Part shown: piece after piece, positions 17,390 to 25,119 of the stretch | Layout of the letters: every line of letters begins with the position of its first letter | Position numbering within the stretch: position 1 is the first letter of the stretch | Assembly (NCBI GenBank): GCA_017465545.1 | Contig: JAFTVY010000058.1 | Coordinates: 1-42,284 of the forward strand | DNA: 42,284 bases | Origin: Ruminiclostridium sp. | GTDB taxonomy: Bacteria > Bacillota > Clostridia > Oscillospirales > Ruminococcaceae | Reading direction: 5' to 3' | Made by a program: the position numbers and the translations under genes | Notes under the pieces: generated by a model | The model's input: the letters and a program-made list of their open reading frames with translations, nothing else | Databases searched by the model: none | What the model was told of the DNA's origin: nothing

Positions 17390-17418
17390 TTGACTGTAGG
17401 CTGTAAATATGATAAAAT
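17390..17418 (+). promoter_or_regulatory. glnA promoter
   Basis: TTGACT (17390-17395), 17 bp and TAAAAT (17413-17418). About 80 nt of leader follow. I see no TnrA/GlnR-type TGTNAN7TNACA box. Confidence 0.7.
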
Positions 17419-17503
17419 TTTTATGTAGATTTTTCTGTCACAGTCAGGACAGAAGAGTGAAAAAGTACTTTACGACTGTAAAAAACGAAAGGAAATCAAG
17501 AAA

Positions 17504-18934
17504 ATGTTCAAGTCTTTTGAAGAAGCAAAAAAGTATTGCACCGAAAACGGTGTAAAAATGATCGACTTCAAGATGGTTGATATTGACGGCCGCTGGCGTC
17601 ATATCGCTATCCCCGAAAGCCGTTTCGTTCCCGACCTTATGGAGTCAGGTATCGGCTTTGACGGCTCAAACTACGGCTTTGCGGCAGTAGAAAAGAGCGA
17701 CATGATATTTATCCCCGACCTTTCAAGTGCGGCACTCGATCCCTTTGCAGAGGTTACAACTCTCTCTATGATCGGTGACGTTTACGTTATCGCAAGTCCC
17801 AACTACCGTTTCAATCAGGACCCCAGAAACGTATCAAAGCACGCCGTTGAATATTTAAAGTCCACAGGCATTGCTGATGAAATGATTATCGGCCCTGAAT
17901 TTGAATTCCATCTTTTTGACAACGTTTCCTATAGTGTAAAGCCTGAGGATATGTCCTTCAGCGTAGATACAAGACAGGCAAGCTGGAACTCCGCTTATAC
18001 CGATTCCAACAACAAGGGTTATATCACACCCGGTCACAGAGGCTATCACGCTGACCTTCCCAACGATATCACCTATGATTTAAGAAGCCGTATCTGCCTT
18101 ATGCTCGAAGAAAGAGGCATCAAGGTCAAGTACCACCACCACGAGGTAGGCGGCTCCGGTCAGGTTGAAATCGAGGTAGAGCTGGGCGAGCTTACAAAGA
18201 TGGCTGACAACACAATGACCATCAAGTATATGGTTAAGAACGCCGCTTTACAGGACGGCAGAACCGCAACCTTCATGCCTAAGCCTATTTATAGTGAAGC
18301 AGGTAACGGAATGCACGTTCATATGCTTTTATTCAAGGACGGCAAGCCTGTATTCTACGATCCTGACGGCTACAGCGAATTATCCGAAACAGCTCTTTAC
18401 TTTATTGGTGGTCTGTTAAAGCACGCACGTTCACTCTGCGGCTTTACAAACCCCTCCACAAACTCCTACAAGAGACTTGTACCCGGCTTTGAAGCACCCG
18501 TTACCATCGGCTATGCTACCTCAAACAGAAGTGCGGTTATCCGTATCCCTGCTTATGCAAAGGCTCCCGACAAGCGTCGTTTCGAGCTTCGTAGCCCTGA
18601 CGCTACCTGCAACCCCTACTACGCTTATGCGGCTATCCTTATGGCAGGTATCGACGGCGTAAAGAATAAGATCGATCCTTCAAAGTGCGGCTGGGGTCCC
18701 TTCGACTTCAATCTCTACACCCTTTCCGATGAAGAAAAGGCTAAGATCCAGTCCCTCCCCAGAACTTTAGAAGAAGCTCTCGACGCTCTTGAAGCAGACC
18801 ACGATTACCTCACAGAAGGCGGAGTATTCCCCGAAAGACTTATCGAAATCTGGCTTAAGAAAAAGCGTGCAGAAGCAGCGGCAATCAACAAGATTCCTCA
18901 TCCTGCAGAATTCGCAAACTATTACGATCTTTAA
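17504..18934 (+). CDS. glnA: Type I glutamine synthetase
   Basis: A 476-residue GS that joins ammonia to glutamate with ATP. The N-terminal beta-grasp domain has GIGFDGSNYGFAAVEKSDM. The catalytic barrel shows EFEFHLFD, HHHEVGGSGQVEIEV and NGMHVHMLLFKDG, the ATP/glutamate segment SNRSAVIRIP, and FELRSPDATCNPYYAYAAILMAG. A Tyr sits in NLYTLS, where enterobacterial enzymes are adenylylated, but the flanking residues differ from the standard NLYDLPPEE. Control by adenylylation is therefore doubtful. The gene is monocistronic with a clear promoter and terminator, and no regulator gene is adjacent. Confidence 0.95.
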   Translation: MFKSFEEAKKYCTENGVKMIDFKMVDIDGRWRHIAIPESRFVPDLMESGIGFDGSNYGFAAVEKSDMIFIPDLSSAALDPFAEVTTLSMIGDVYVIASPNYRFNQDPRNVSKHAVEYLKSTGIADEMIIGPEFEFHLFDNVSYSVKPEDMSFSVDTRQASWNSAYTDSNNKGYITPGHRGYHADLPNDITYDLRSRICLMLEERGIKVKYHHHEVGGSGQVEIEVELGELTKMADNTMTIKYMVKNAALQDGRTATFMPKPIYSEAGNGMHVHMLLFKDGKPVFYDPDGYSELSETALYFIGGLLKHARSLCGFTNPSTNSYKRLVPGFEAPVTIGYATSNRSAVIRIPAYAKAPDKRRFELRSPDATCNPYYAYAAILMAGIDGVKNKIDPSKCGWGPFDFNLYTLSDEEKAKIQSLPRTLEEALDALEADHDYLTEGGVFPERLIEIWLKKKRAEAAAINKIPHPAEFANYYDL

Positions 18935-18944
18935 TAAAAACAGT

Positions 18945-18975
18945 AATCGCAGAGCCTTTGGCTCTGCGATTTATT
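18945..18975. terminator. Bidirectional terminator
   Basis: AATCGCAGAGCC pairs with GGCTCTGCGATT, followed by TATTTTAAT. It lies between glnA and the convergent kinase gene. Confidence 0.85.
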
Positions 18976-19965
18976 TTAATCCTTATTGAATATCAGAGTA
19001 AACCTTACTCCCTTATCAGTATTCTCCGCCTTTATGACTCCGTCGTGGGCGGAGATTATTTTCTTTGCAAGGGCAAGCCCTATGCCGTAGCCCTGATGAT
19101 TAACGTTGTCGGATTTATAAAATCTTTCAAAGATGTGCGGAAAATCCTTTTCCGCTATTTTATTATTCCCGCCCTCTATAGCTATAGTGACAAAGAGCGG
19201 ATTTTCTGTGGCGGTTATTTCTATTGTGCTATCCGTCTTGCTATGCTCTATGCTGTTTTTGACTATGTTCTTTATCGCTTCACAGCACCAGTTGAAATCG
19301 GCAGAGAGCTTCACTTCTCCCGTATCTGTTTCAATATGTGTTCCTTTAAGCTCTGCCATTATCATAAGCGGCTCGGTGGCACTTTCTATAAGCTCCTTGC
19401 AGAAAAAATCTTCTTTTTTCATTGCTATAGCTTCCGCCTCAAAGGAGGAGAGCTTTAAAAGAGTATCGATAAGCCATTCGGTTTTCCCTGTGAGCAGAGA
19501 CAAATCTCTTATATATCTTTTTTTATCCTCGTCGGAAAGCTCCTTTGTCCGTAGCATTGTCAGTATTATTGACATCGAGGTAAGAGGAGTGCGGAGCTGA
19601 TGAGAAATATCCGCAAGACTGTCCTGCAGGAAGGATTTTTCTTTAGCAAGTTCTCTGTTCTGCTCTCTTATCCTGGTAGTCATTTTATTTATCTCGGTTT
19701 TTAAAAGACTTATGTCTCCCTCCTCGTAGCTGTCAAAGCTGATACTGTCATCCCCGTCAAGGATTCTGTCTATATCGTCGCAGAGTCTATCGAGCTTGTT
19801 ATATTCATTATACTGCGAAAAAAGAAAAGCTCCCATAATAACAAGACAGCACAAAAGCATAACCGAGGCGGCAAGGGGAGAAATAAAAAGCAGAATTACA
19901 ACGCCTGCTGTAGTGACGGAAATTCCGATTACCGTCGGCACGAAAACCGCTTTATTTTTAAGCAT
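18976..19965 (-). CDS. Two-component sensor histidine kinase
   Basis: About 329 residues. Two closely spaced N-terminal membrane helices leave almost no extracellular loop. They are followed by a short HAMP-like linker, the H-box DISHQLRTPLTSM (phospho-acceptor His about 122) and a HATPase_c domain (GYGIGLALAKKII). The tiny loop fits intramembrane-sensing kinases that get their signal from a partner ABC transporter. The reading frame is open to a TTG at 19992. The ATG at 19965 is preferred because GGGAG lies 9 nt upstream. The start sits very close to the response-regulator stop, so the two are translationally coupled. Confidence 0.88.
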   Translation of the reverse strand: MLKNKAVFVPTVIGISVTTAGVVILLFISPLAASVMLLCCLVIMGAFLFSQYNEYNKLDRLCDDIDRILDGDDSISFDSYEEGDISLLKTEINKMTTRIREQNRELAKEKSFLQDSLADISHQLRTPLTSMSIILTMLRTKELSDEDKKRYIRDLSLLTGKTEWLIDTLLKLSSFEAEAIAMKKEDFFCKELIESATEPLMIMAELKGTHIETDTGEVKLSADFNWCCEAIKNIVKNSIEHSKTDSTIEITATENPLFVTIAIEGGNNKIAEKDFPHIFERFYKSDNVNHQGYGIGLALAKKIISAHDGVIKAENTDKGVRFTLIFNKD

Positions 19966-20641
19966 CCTCATCATCTCCCATTCTGTAGCCAAGACCTCTC
20001 ACAGTCCTTATTATATGTGGCTCCTTCATATCGTCGCCAATTTTTTCTCTGACTCTTTTTATATATACCGTGAGAGTGTTGTCGGAGATGAATTCTCCAC
20101 CCGTTGTCCACAATTCGTCTATGAGCTGCTCTCTTGAAAAGAGCTTGCCTTTGTTTGATATGAATATAAGAAGCAATCTGTATTCAAGGGCAGAAAGATA
20201 TATCTCTCTGCCACCCTTTGTAACGATACCCTTGGTGGTATCCACAGCTATATCGCTATGGTGCAAAAGCCTTGCACCGCCATTTTTCCGCCTTGTTACC
20301 GTTCTTATTCTTGCCACAAGCTCAGCCGGGGAGAAGGGCTTTTTTATATAATCGTCAGCGCCCAGCTCAAGACCTGCGATAACGCTTTTTTCGTCACCTG
20401 AGGCGGTGAGGAATATAACAGGTACGTCAGAATATCTTCTCACGTCCGAGCAGATAGAAAAGCCGTTGCCGTCGGGCAGGGATATATCCAGCAGAATACA
20501 GTCGGGACTGCATTCCCTTATAAGCCTTGTGCCGTCCTTCTGTCCTACAGCTGCGTAGACTGTATACCCTTCCGCTATGAGAAAATCGGAAAGGCTGTTC
20601 ATTATCGCTTTGTCATCTTCGATTATAACTATTTTCTGCAT
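19958..20641 (-). CDS. OmpR-family response regulator
   Basis: A 227-residue regulator. The receiver domain has the acidic pair E8-D9-D10, phospho-acceptor D52 (LLDISLPDGNG) and the Lys of YIKKPF. A winged-helix output domain follows (LSALEYRLLLIF...TLTVYIKRVREKIG...VRGLGYRMG). It is the first gene of a kinase operon and is divergent from an ABC ATPase/permease pair. The ABC promoter carries GTGAC/GTCAC half sites that are good candidates for its binding site. The ATG follows AGAGGAAGTGAT. Confidence 0.93.
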   Translation of the reverse strand: MQKIVIIEDDKAIMNSLSDFLIAEGYTVYAAVGQKDGTRLIRECSPDCILLDISLPDGNGFSICSDVRRYSDVPVIFLTASGDEKSVIAGLELGADDYIKKPFSPAELVARIRTVTRRKNGGARLLHHSDIAVDTTKGIVTKGGREIYLSALEYRLLLIFISNKGKLFSREQLIDELWTTGGEFISDNTLTVYIKRVREKIGDDMKEPHIIRTVRGLGYRMGDDEDA

Positions 20642-20663
20642 ACTATCACTTCCTCTTTTCTAA

Positions 20664-20692
20664 AATATAGCACATTAAATCCGCAAGGTCAA
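20664..20692 (-). promoter_or_regulatory. Promoter of the two-component operon
   Basis: On the minus strand TTGACC (20692-20687), 17 bp and TATATT (20669-20664), just before the response-regulator gene. Confidence 0.65.
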
Positions 20693-20706
20693 GAAAATTT
20701 GCGTTT

Positions 20707-20760
20707 GTGACAGAAGAGTCACTAAAAAGTCACCACAAAGTAAGATTTTTATGCTACAAT
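20707..20760 (+). promoter_or_regulatory. Regulated ABC promoter with GTGAC-N6-GTCAC operator
   Basis: The inverted repeat GTGAC (20707-20711), 6 nt, GTCAC (20718-20722) is followed by a third GTCAC at 20729-20733. The last site overlaps the weak -35 position of an extended -10 (TGC-TACAAT, 20752-20760). This layout is typical of activation by an OmpR-family regulator, presumably the divergent one. Confidence 0.6.
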
Positions 20761-20791
20761 ATAATCAGTAAAATAAAAGGAGGAAAAGCAT

Positions 20792-21472
20792 ATGGAAATT
20801 CTGAAGGTGGAAGGCATTACAAAAATCTTTGGTAAGGATGAGAACGTTGTTACCGCTCTCGATGACGTTTCCTTCACAGTCACAAAGGGACAGATGGTAG
20901 CGATAACAGGCACCAGCGGTGCGGGAAAATCCACCCTTCTTCATATTATAGGCGGCGTTGAAAAGCCGACCAAGGGCAAGGTGTTTTTAGGCGGCGAGGA
21001 CGTGTTTTCCAAAAACGATAAGAATCTGGCGGTTTTCAGACGCCGTCAGGTAGGACTTGTGTATCAGTTCTATAACCTTATACCAATGCTCACCGCAGAG
21101 GAAAATATCATTCTGCCAAGTCAGATGGACGGCAGAAGACCTGACGAGGAAAGACTGAAGAAACTTGCAGAAATGATGGGAATCAGCGACAGACTCAGTC
21201 ATTTACCCTCCCAGCTTTCAGGCGGACAGCAACAGAGAGTTTCCGTCTGCCGTGCCCTTTATTCCTCTCCTATGCTTTTACTTGCCGACGAGCCTACGGG
21301 AAATCTTGACTCCAAAAACAGCCGTGAAATAATAGCCCTTATCAGAAAAACGAATAAGGAGCTTAAACAGACTGTCATATTAGTTACCCACGATGAGGAC
21401 ATAGCCTTGCAATGTGACAGAGTTATAAAAATGGAGGATGGCAGAATTATACGGGATGAGGTGATAAAATGA
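20792..21472 (+). CDS. ABC transporter ATPase (MacB/LolD/BceA type)
   Basis: A 226-residue ATPase with Walker A GTSGAGKST, Q-loop QFYNLIP, signature LSGGQQQR, Walker B LLLADEPTGNLD and a switch His in VTHDED. It powers the FtsX-type permease that overlaps it by 4 nt (ATGA). With the divergent two-component genes, this is a Bce-like detoxification or envelope-stress module. The usual ligands of such modules are antimicrobial peptides or cell-wall intermediates; the ligand here cannot be read from sequence. Confidence 0.93.
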   Translation: MEILKVEGITKIFGKDENVVTALDDVSFTVTKGQMVAITGTSGAGKSTLLHIIGGVEKPTKGKVFLGGEDVFSKNDKNLAVFRRRQVGLVYQFYNLIPMLTAEENIILPSQMDGRRPDEERLKKLAEMMGISDRLSHLPSQLSGGQQQRVSVCRALYSSPMLLLADEPTGNLDSKNSREIIALIRKTNKELKQTVILVTHDEDIALQCDRVIKMEDGRIIRDEVIK

Positions 21473-23736
21473 GCTTTTCATCAAAAATGGCGCTGAAATA
21501 TATAAAGACTCAGAAAAAGCACAATATCTTTATTATTCTCAGCATAGCGTCCGCTCTTATGCTTGTGACCTTTATATTCACTCTTTTTTCATCCTTTTAT
21601 TCCACAATGCTTTATAACGAGCGGCAGAAATTCGGATATCACGGAATGGTACATCAAATAACCCTTTCCGATTACGAAAAGCTGACAAAGTCCGAAATGA
21701 TAACAAAGAGCGAATTTGATTCATACGGACCTGCCGACACGTCGGGCGTAGCATACGTGAATTTCAGAAACGATATTTACGATCCCGAAACCTTTATAAG
21801 AGAATTTGCAGAAGATAACTTTGAGGATAAGGAGTATTCCTTGTCGTTTCACGAAGAGCTTTTAGAGTACGAGATCATAGGTATACACGCCAAGGCTTCA
21901 CTTGCAAAGAAGCTGGTTCTGATACTTGCGATAGTGCTTTTTATACTTTTCTGTGCCAGGTTCGTAATAGATACCGCCTTTGAAATTTCCTCCAGAGATA
22001 AAGAGGTTCAGTTCGGAATACTTGCCTCTCTCGGTGCGTCAAAAAATCAGATAGCCGCTATAATTATGTGGCAGGGCGCATTTCTTTCGGTTATAGGCAT
22101 TCCGCTGGGACTTGCTCTTGGTACGGCGGCGGGCGGTCTCGTATTTTCCTTTGCGGATTCTACAAGCGTAATCTCCTATTTTACACAGTCGGATAGATAC
22201 TGCGAAGGAATATTCTCGGTAAGCGTACCGTATCTTATTGTCGCCGCCATTATCGGCTTTTTATGGGTAATACTTTCCGCCTACGGCACAGGCAGAAGAT
22301 ATTCGGCAAAATCTCCCATAGAATCTATAATGCAGAACAATAAAAAGATTATAAAGCCGAAAAAATCCCGTCCGTCAAAAAAGGCTTCGGGAAAGGTAAG
22401 CGGACTTGCGCTCAAAAATATCCGCAGAGATAAAAAGAGCTTTTTTGTGACCTCTCTCGCTCTGATAATTTCCTATACTCTGATTTCGTTGTTTTCGGTG
22501 TTTTTCGGCATCTGGATTGAAGAACACAGATTGTCGATGAGTCATAATATGCTGTCGGAGAATATAGCGGATGATTACCGCATTTATCATTATTCTGATG
22601 ACAATCCCGACAACGATGTCGAGGAAATGGAAGAGGCATACCGTATTCTTGAAAACTGTCCTGCACACCTCTATGTCAGTAGCGTTCAGCGTTGTAACGT
22701 GATAGTTACAAAAGATTCGTACACACTTCGGGAAACACTGCCGTTTAGTAAGGAGTATCTTGAGTTCAATGAGAAAGTGGGCTGGGGCACTACCATGAGG
22801 TTTTATTTTCTGAACAGGCAGTTTTATGATGATATTTTCGCCGAAAGGTCAGGAATAAGCTATGACGAGCTTGTAGAAAAAAACGGGTTTGTTGTATGTG
22901 GGACCGAAGATGTCTTAGAAACGTATGCAAACGACGAAAAGGTGAAGTTTGAAGGAAGTCCGTTGGTGACGGGTGGGGATAGCCTTTCACTTAATCTGTA
23001 TGATATTAGCGGGAAAATAGTTTCCACGAACACTGAAGTAAATCTGCTTGCCTCTATAAGAGGTGTCGGAAAATTCACCACTCTTTCAAAATCAATATCG
23101 CTTATTGGTGCAGAGGACTGTCTGAAAAATCTTAACGGCGGCGTTATTGCAGACAGTGATGGAGTTACGGAATTCATGATAGGTCTGCCGAGAGATAATA
23201 GCGTTAGCCTCTGGCGAGTGGACAAGGCCTTTAGAGACTATCTGAAGGATTATCCACAGTTTGAGATACCGCAGCTTCAGGATGGTGACACCGAACAGAT
23301 AATAAAGACAGAGCAACAGTTTGAACCCGTTCTGACGCTTATCGGAGTTGTGATTGCAATAATAACCGTCATTGCATTTGTTAATTTTATCAATATAATT
23401 TCCACAGGAATAATGAACAGAAGAAAGGAAATCGCCTCTCTGACCTCTATAGGTATGACCAGATGGCAGCTTTTCAGAATGCTTCTTACCGAGTCTGTGG
23501 GATATACCGTAACGGCAGGGATTATTGCGCTTGGGATAGCTGTTGCGGCAACCTTCTTTATGAATTCCTATGCAATCAGAATGAATTTTGATTCCTTGTA
23601 CTTTTACAGCTACGCCGTAGTGCCACCCCTACTGTCAGCTCTTGGCGGCTTTGTAATTTCAGCGGTGACTATCCTTGTTTCTCTTAAAATATTCGACAGG
23701 GTATCCGTTGCCGAGGAAATGAAAACTATAGAATAA
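21469..23736 (+). CDS. FtsX-family ABC permease
   Basis: A 755-residue protein with about eight membrane helices: near 18-45, 153-175, 198-230, 262-282, 325-350, 620-650, 672-698 and 712-740. A large extracellular domain of about 260 residues lies between helices 5 and 6. The two FtsX cores carry the usual LASLGASKNQI and LTSIGMTRWQL motifs. This is close to BceB/VraG permeases, which have ten helices and one large loop. It starts inside the ATPase stop codon. A small ectodomain segment between helices 1 and 2 is also present. Confidence 0.9.
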   Translation: MSFSSKMALKYIKTQKKHNIFIILSIASALMLVTFIFTLFSSFYSTMLYNERQKFGYHGMVHQITLSDYEKLTKSEMITKSEFDSYGPADTSGVAYVNFRNDIYDPETFIREFAEDNFEDKEYSLSFHEELLEYEIIGIHAKASLAKKLVLILAIVLFILFCARFVIDTAFEISSRDKEVQFGILASLGASKNQIAAIIMWQGAFLSVIGIPLGLALGTAAGGLVFSFADSTSVISYFTQSDRYCEGIFSVSVPYLIVAAIIGFLWVILSAYGTGRRYSAKSPIESIMQNNKKIIKPKKSRPSKKASGKVSGLALKNIRRDKKSFFVTSLALIISYTLISLFSVFFGIWIEEHRLSMSHNMLSENIADDYRIYHYSDDNPDNDVEEMEEAYRILENCPAHLYVSSVQRCNVIVTKDSYTLRETLPFSKEYLEFNEKVGWGTTMRFYFLNRQFYDDIFAERSGISYDELVEKNGFVVCGTEDVLETYANDEKVKFEGSPLVTGGDSLSLNLYDISGKIVSTNTEVNLLASIRGVGKFTTLSKSISLIGAEDCLKNLNGGVIADSDGVTEFMIGLPRDNSVSLWRVDKAFRDYLKDYPQFEIPQLQDGDTEQIIKTEQQFEPVLTLIGVVIAIITVIAFVNFINIISTGIMNRRKEIASLTSIGMTRWQLFRMLLTESVGYTVTAGIIALGIAVAATFFMNSYAIRMNFDSLYFYSYAVVPPLLSALGGFVISAVTILVSLKIFDRVSVAEEMKTIE

Positions 23737-23798
23737 AAAGGACTTACCGTGGAATTTTAAGTATATCATATTACATCCGTAAAAAAGGAGGAATAAAT

Positions 23799-24497
23799 AT
23801 GATATACGTAATGAGCGATCTTCACGGAGAATACGAAAAGTACGTAAAAATGCTGGAGCTTATAGAGTTTTCTGACGAAGACGAGCTTTTTGTTCTCGGT
23901 GACACGGCAGACAGGGGAGAACGCCCCGTTGATATCCTGCTTGATATGATGGAAAGACCTAACGTCTGCCATCTGATGGGAAACCACGATCTGATGGCGC
24001 TGGATATCCTGAAGGTGCTTTCTGCCGAAATCACCGAGGAAAATTACGATACCCTTTCCCGTAAGGATTTTTCGGAAGAAATGAGAGAGTGGCTGGCAAT
24101 GGGAGGAGAGCCTACCTTAAAGCAGTTTGTTTCTCTTACGAAGGAACAGCGGGCTGACGTTCTGGATTATATCTCGGATTTTTCCCTGTACGAAGCGATA
24201 GACGTGGAGGACAAAACCTATATAATGACTCACGCAGGGCTCGGAGACTTCAGAAAGGATAAGAAGCTGTCTCAGTACACGGCAAAACAGCTTCTTATGT
24301 ACAGAACCGATCCGAATCAGGAATATTACGACGATAAGAGCATATATATCGTATCAGGACACACCCCCGTATACTTTTACACCTGCAAGAACGATATTAT
24401 AAGATGCGGCAATAATATAATGATAGATTGCGGTGCGGCATTTGATGGCAGACTTGGTTGTCTTTGTCTTGATACCATGGAGGAATTCTACGTATGA
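23799..24497 (+). CDS. PP1-like metallophosphoesterase (Ser/Thr protein phosphatase family)
   Basis: A 232-residue calcineurin-fold phosphatase. The metal motifs are in order: D7-x-H9 (SDLHGEYEK), G-D35-x-x-D-R-G (GDTADRG), G-N62-H63-D (GNHDLM), then MTHAG and VSGHTPV histidines. Bacterial relatives include PrpA/PrpB-type phosphatases. The substrate is unknown. AAAGGAGG precedes the ATG. The gap to the permease gene is 62 nt without a clear terminator, so partial cotranscription is possible. Confidence 0.9.
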   Translation: MIYVMSDLHGEYEKYVKMLELIEFSDEDELFVLGDTADRGERPVDILLDMMERPNVCHLMGNHDLMALDILKVLSAEITEENYDTLSRKDFSEEMREWLAMGGEPTLKQFVSLTKEQRADVLDYISDFSLYEAIDVEDKTYIMTHAGLGDFRKDKKLSQYTAKQLLMYRTDPNQEYYDDKSIYIVSGHTPVYFYTCKNDIIRCGNNIMIDCGAAFDGRLGCLCLDTMEEFYV

Positions 24498-24539
24498 ATA
24501 TTTTTTTTGTGGAAAAATGTACAAAATTATAATAAACTC

Positions 24540-24568
24540 TTGACAAAATATACCGAATGGTGTAAAAT
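24540..24568 (+). promoter_or_regulatory. Promoter of the small DUF4234 gene
   Basis: TTGACA (24540-24545), 17 bp and TAAAAT (24563-24568). The -35 is perfect. Confidence 0.75.
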
Positions 24569-24601
24569 AAATACGAAATATATTTTTGGAGGTTTGCTAT
24601 T

Positions 24602-24967
24602 ATGCAGAATATGCCCAACAACTCAGCTCCCGTACAGGGCGGCTACCATGTAGATGTTATCAAGCTCCTCATTTTATGTGTTGTAACTTGTGGTATCTAT
24701 ATGTATTACTGGATTTACAAGGTAACAGAATTCACAAACCAGGACGGCGGCGAATACCGTAATCCTACAAATAAGCTTCTTTTATGCTTATTCGTACCCT
24801 TCTACTACCTCTACTGGATCTACGTAACTTGCAAGAAGATCGAAGCAATGTCCAACCAGAGAGGCGTTCCCGGTAACGACGTTACTGTTCTCGCTATCGT
24901 TCTTTATCTTGTTATTTCACTTGGTGTTCCCGCAGTTATGCAGAGCGCAATCAACAAGATTTGCTAA
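24602..24967 (+). CDS. Small DUF4234 membrane protein
   Basis: A 121-residue protein with three or four membrane helices (about 18-40, 57-78, 96-116). The DUF4234 opening reads DVIKLLILCVVTCGIYMYYWIYKVTEFTN. It is a compact relative of the repeat-tailed protein at 16510-17244 but lacks the tail. Function is unknown. It has its own strong promoter, a GGAGG ribosome site and a terminator. Many bacteria encode several copies of this family. Confidence 0.85.
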   Translation: MQNMPNNSAPVQGGYHVDVIKLLILCVVTCGIYMYYWIYKVTEFTNQDGGEYRNPTNKLLLCLFVPFYYLYWIYVTCKKIEAMSNQRGVPGNDVTVLAIVLYLVISLGVPAVMQSAINKIC

Positions 24968-24985
24968 TCCGGATTTGAACTACAT

Positions 24986-25018
24986 AAAACGCCGTAGCGA
25001 AAGCTACGGCGTTTTTTT
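24986..25018 (+). terminator. Strong terminator
   Basis: AAAACGCCGTAGC, GAAA and GCTACGGCGTTTTTTT. Confidence 0.92.
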
Positions 25019-25049
25019 GCTAAAAAAACACCAAAAATTGCTTAACCTC

Positions 25050-25078
25050 TTGAAAAGTTTTTAAAAATATGCTACAAT
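25050..25078 (+). promoter_or_regulatory. Promoter of the LacI-sensor/GGDEF gene
   Basis: TTGAAA (25050-25055), 17 bp and TACAAT (25073-25078), about 40 nt before the ATG. Confidence 0.7.
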
Positions 25079-25119
25079 TAGCATATATATTACATTTGGC
25101 ATAAAAAAGGGGGCTTCTT

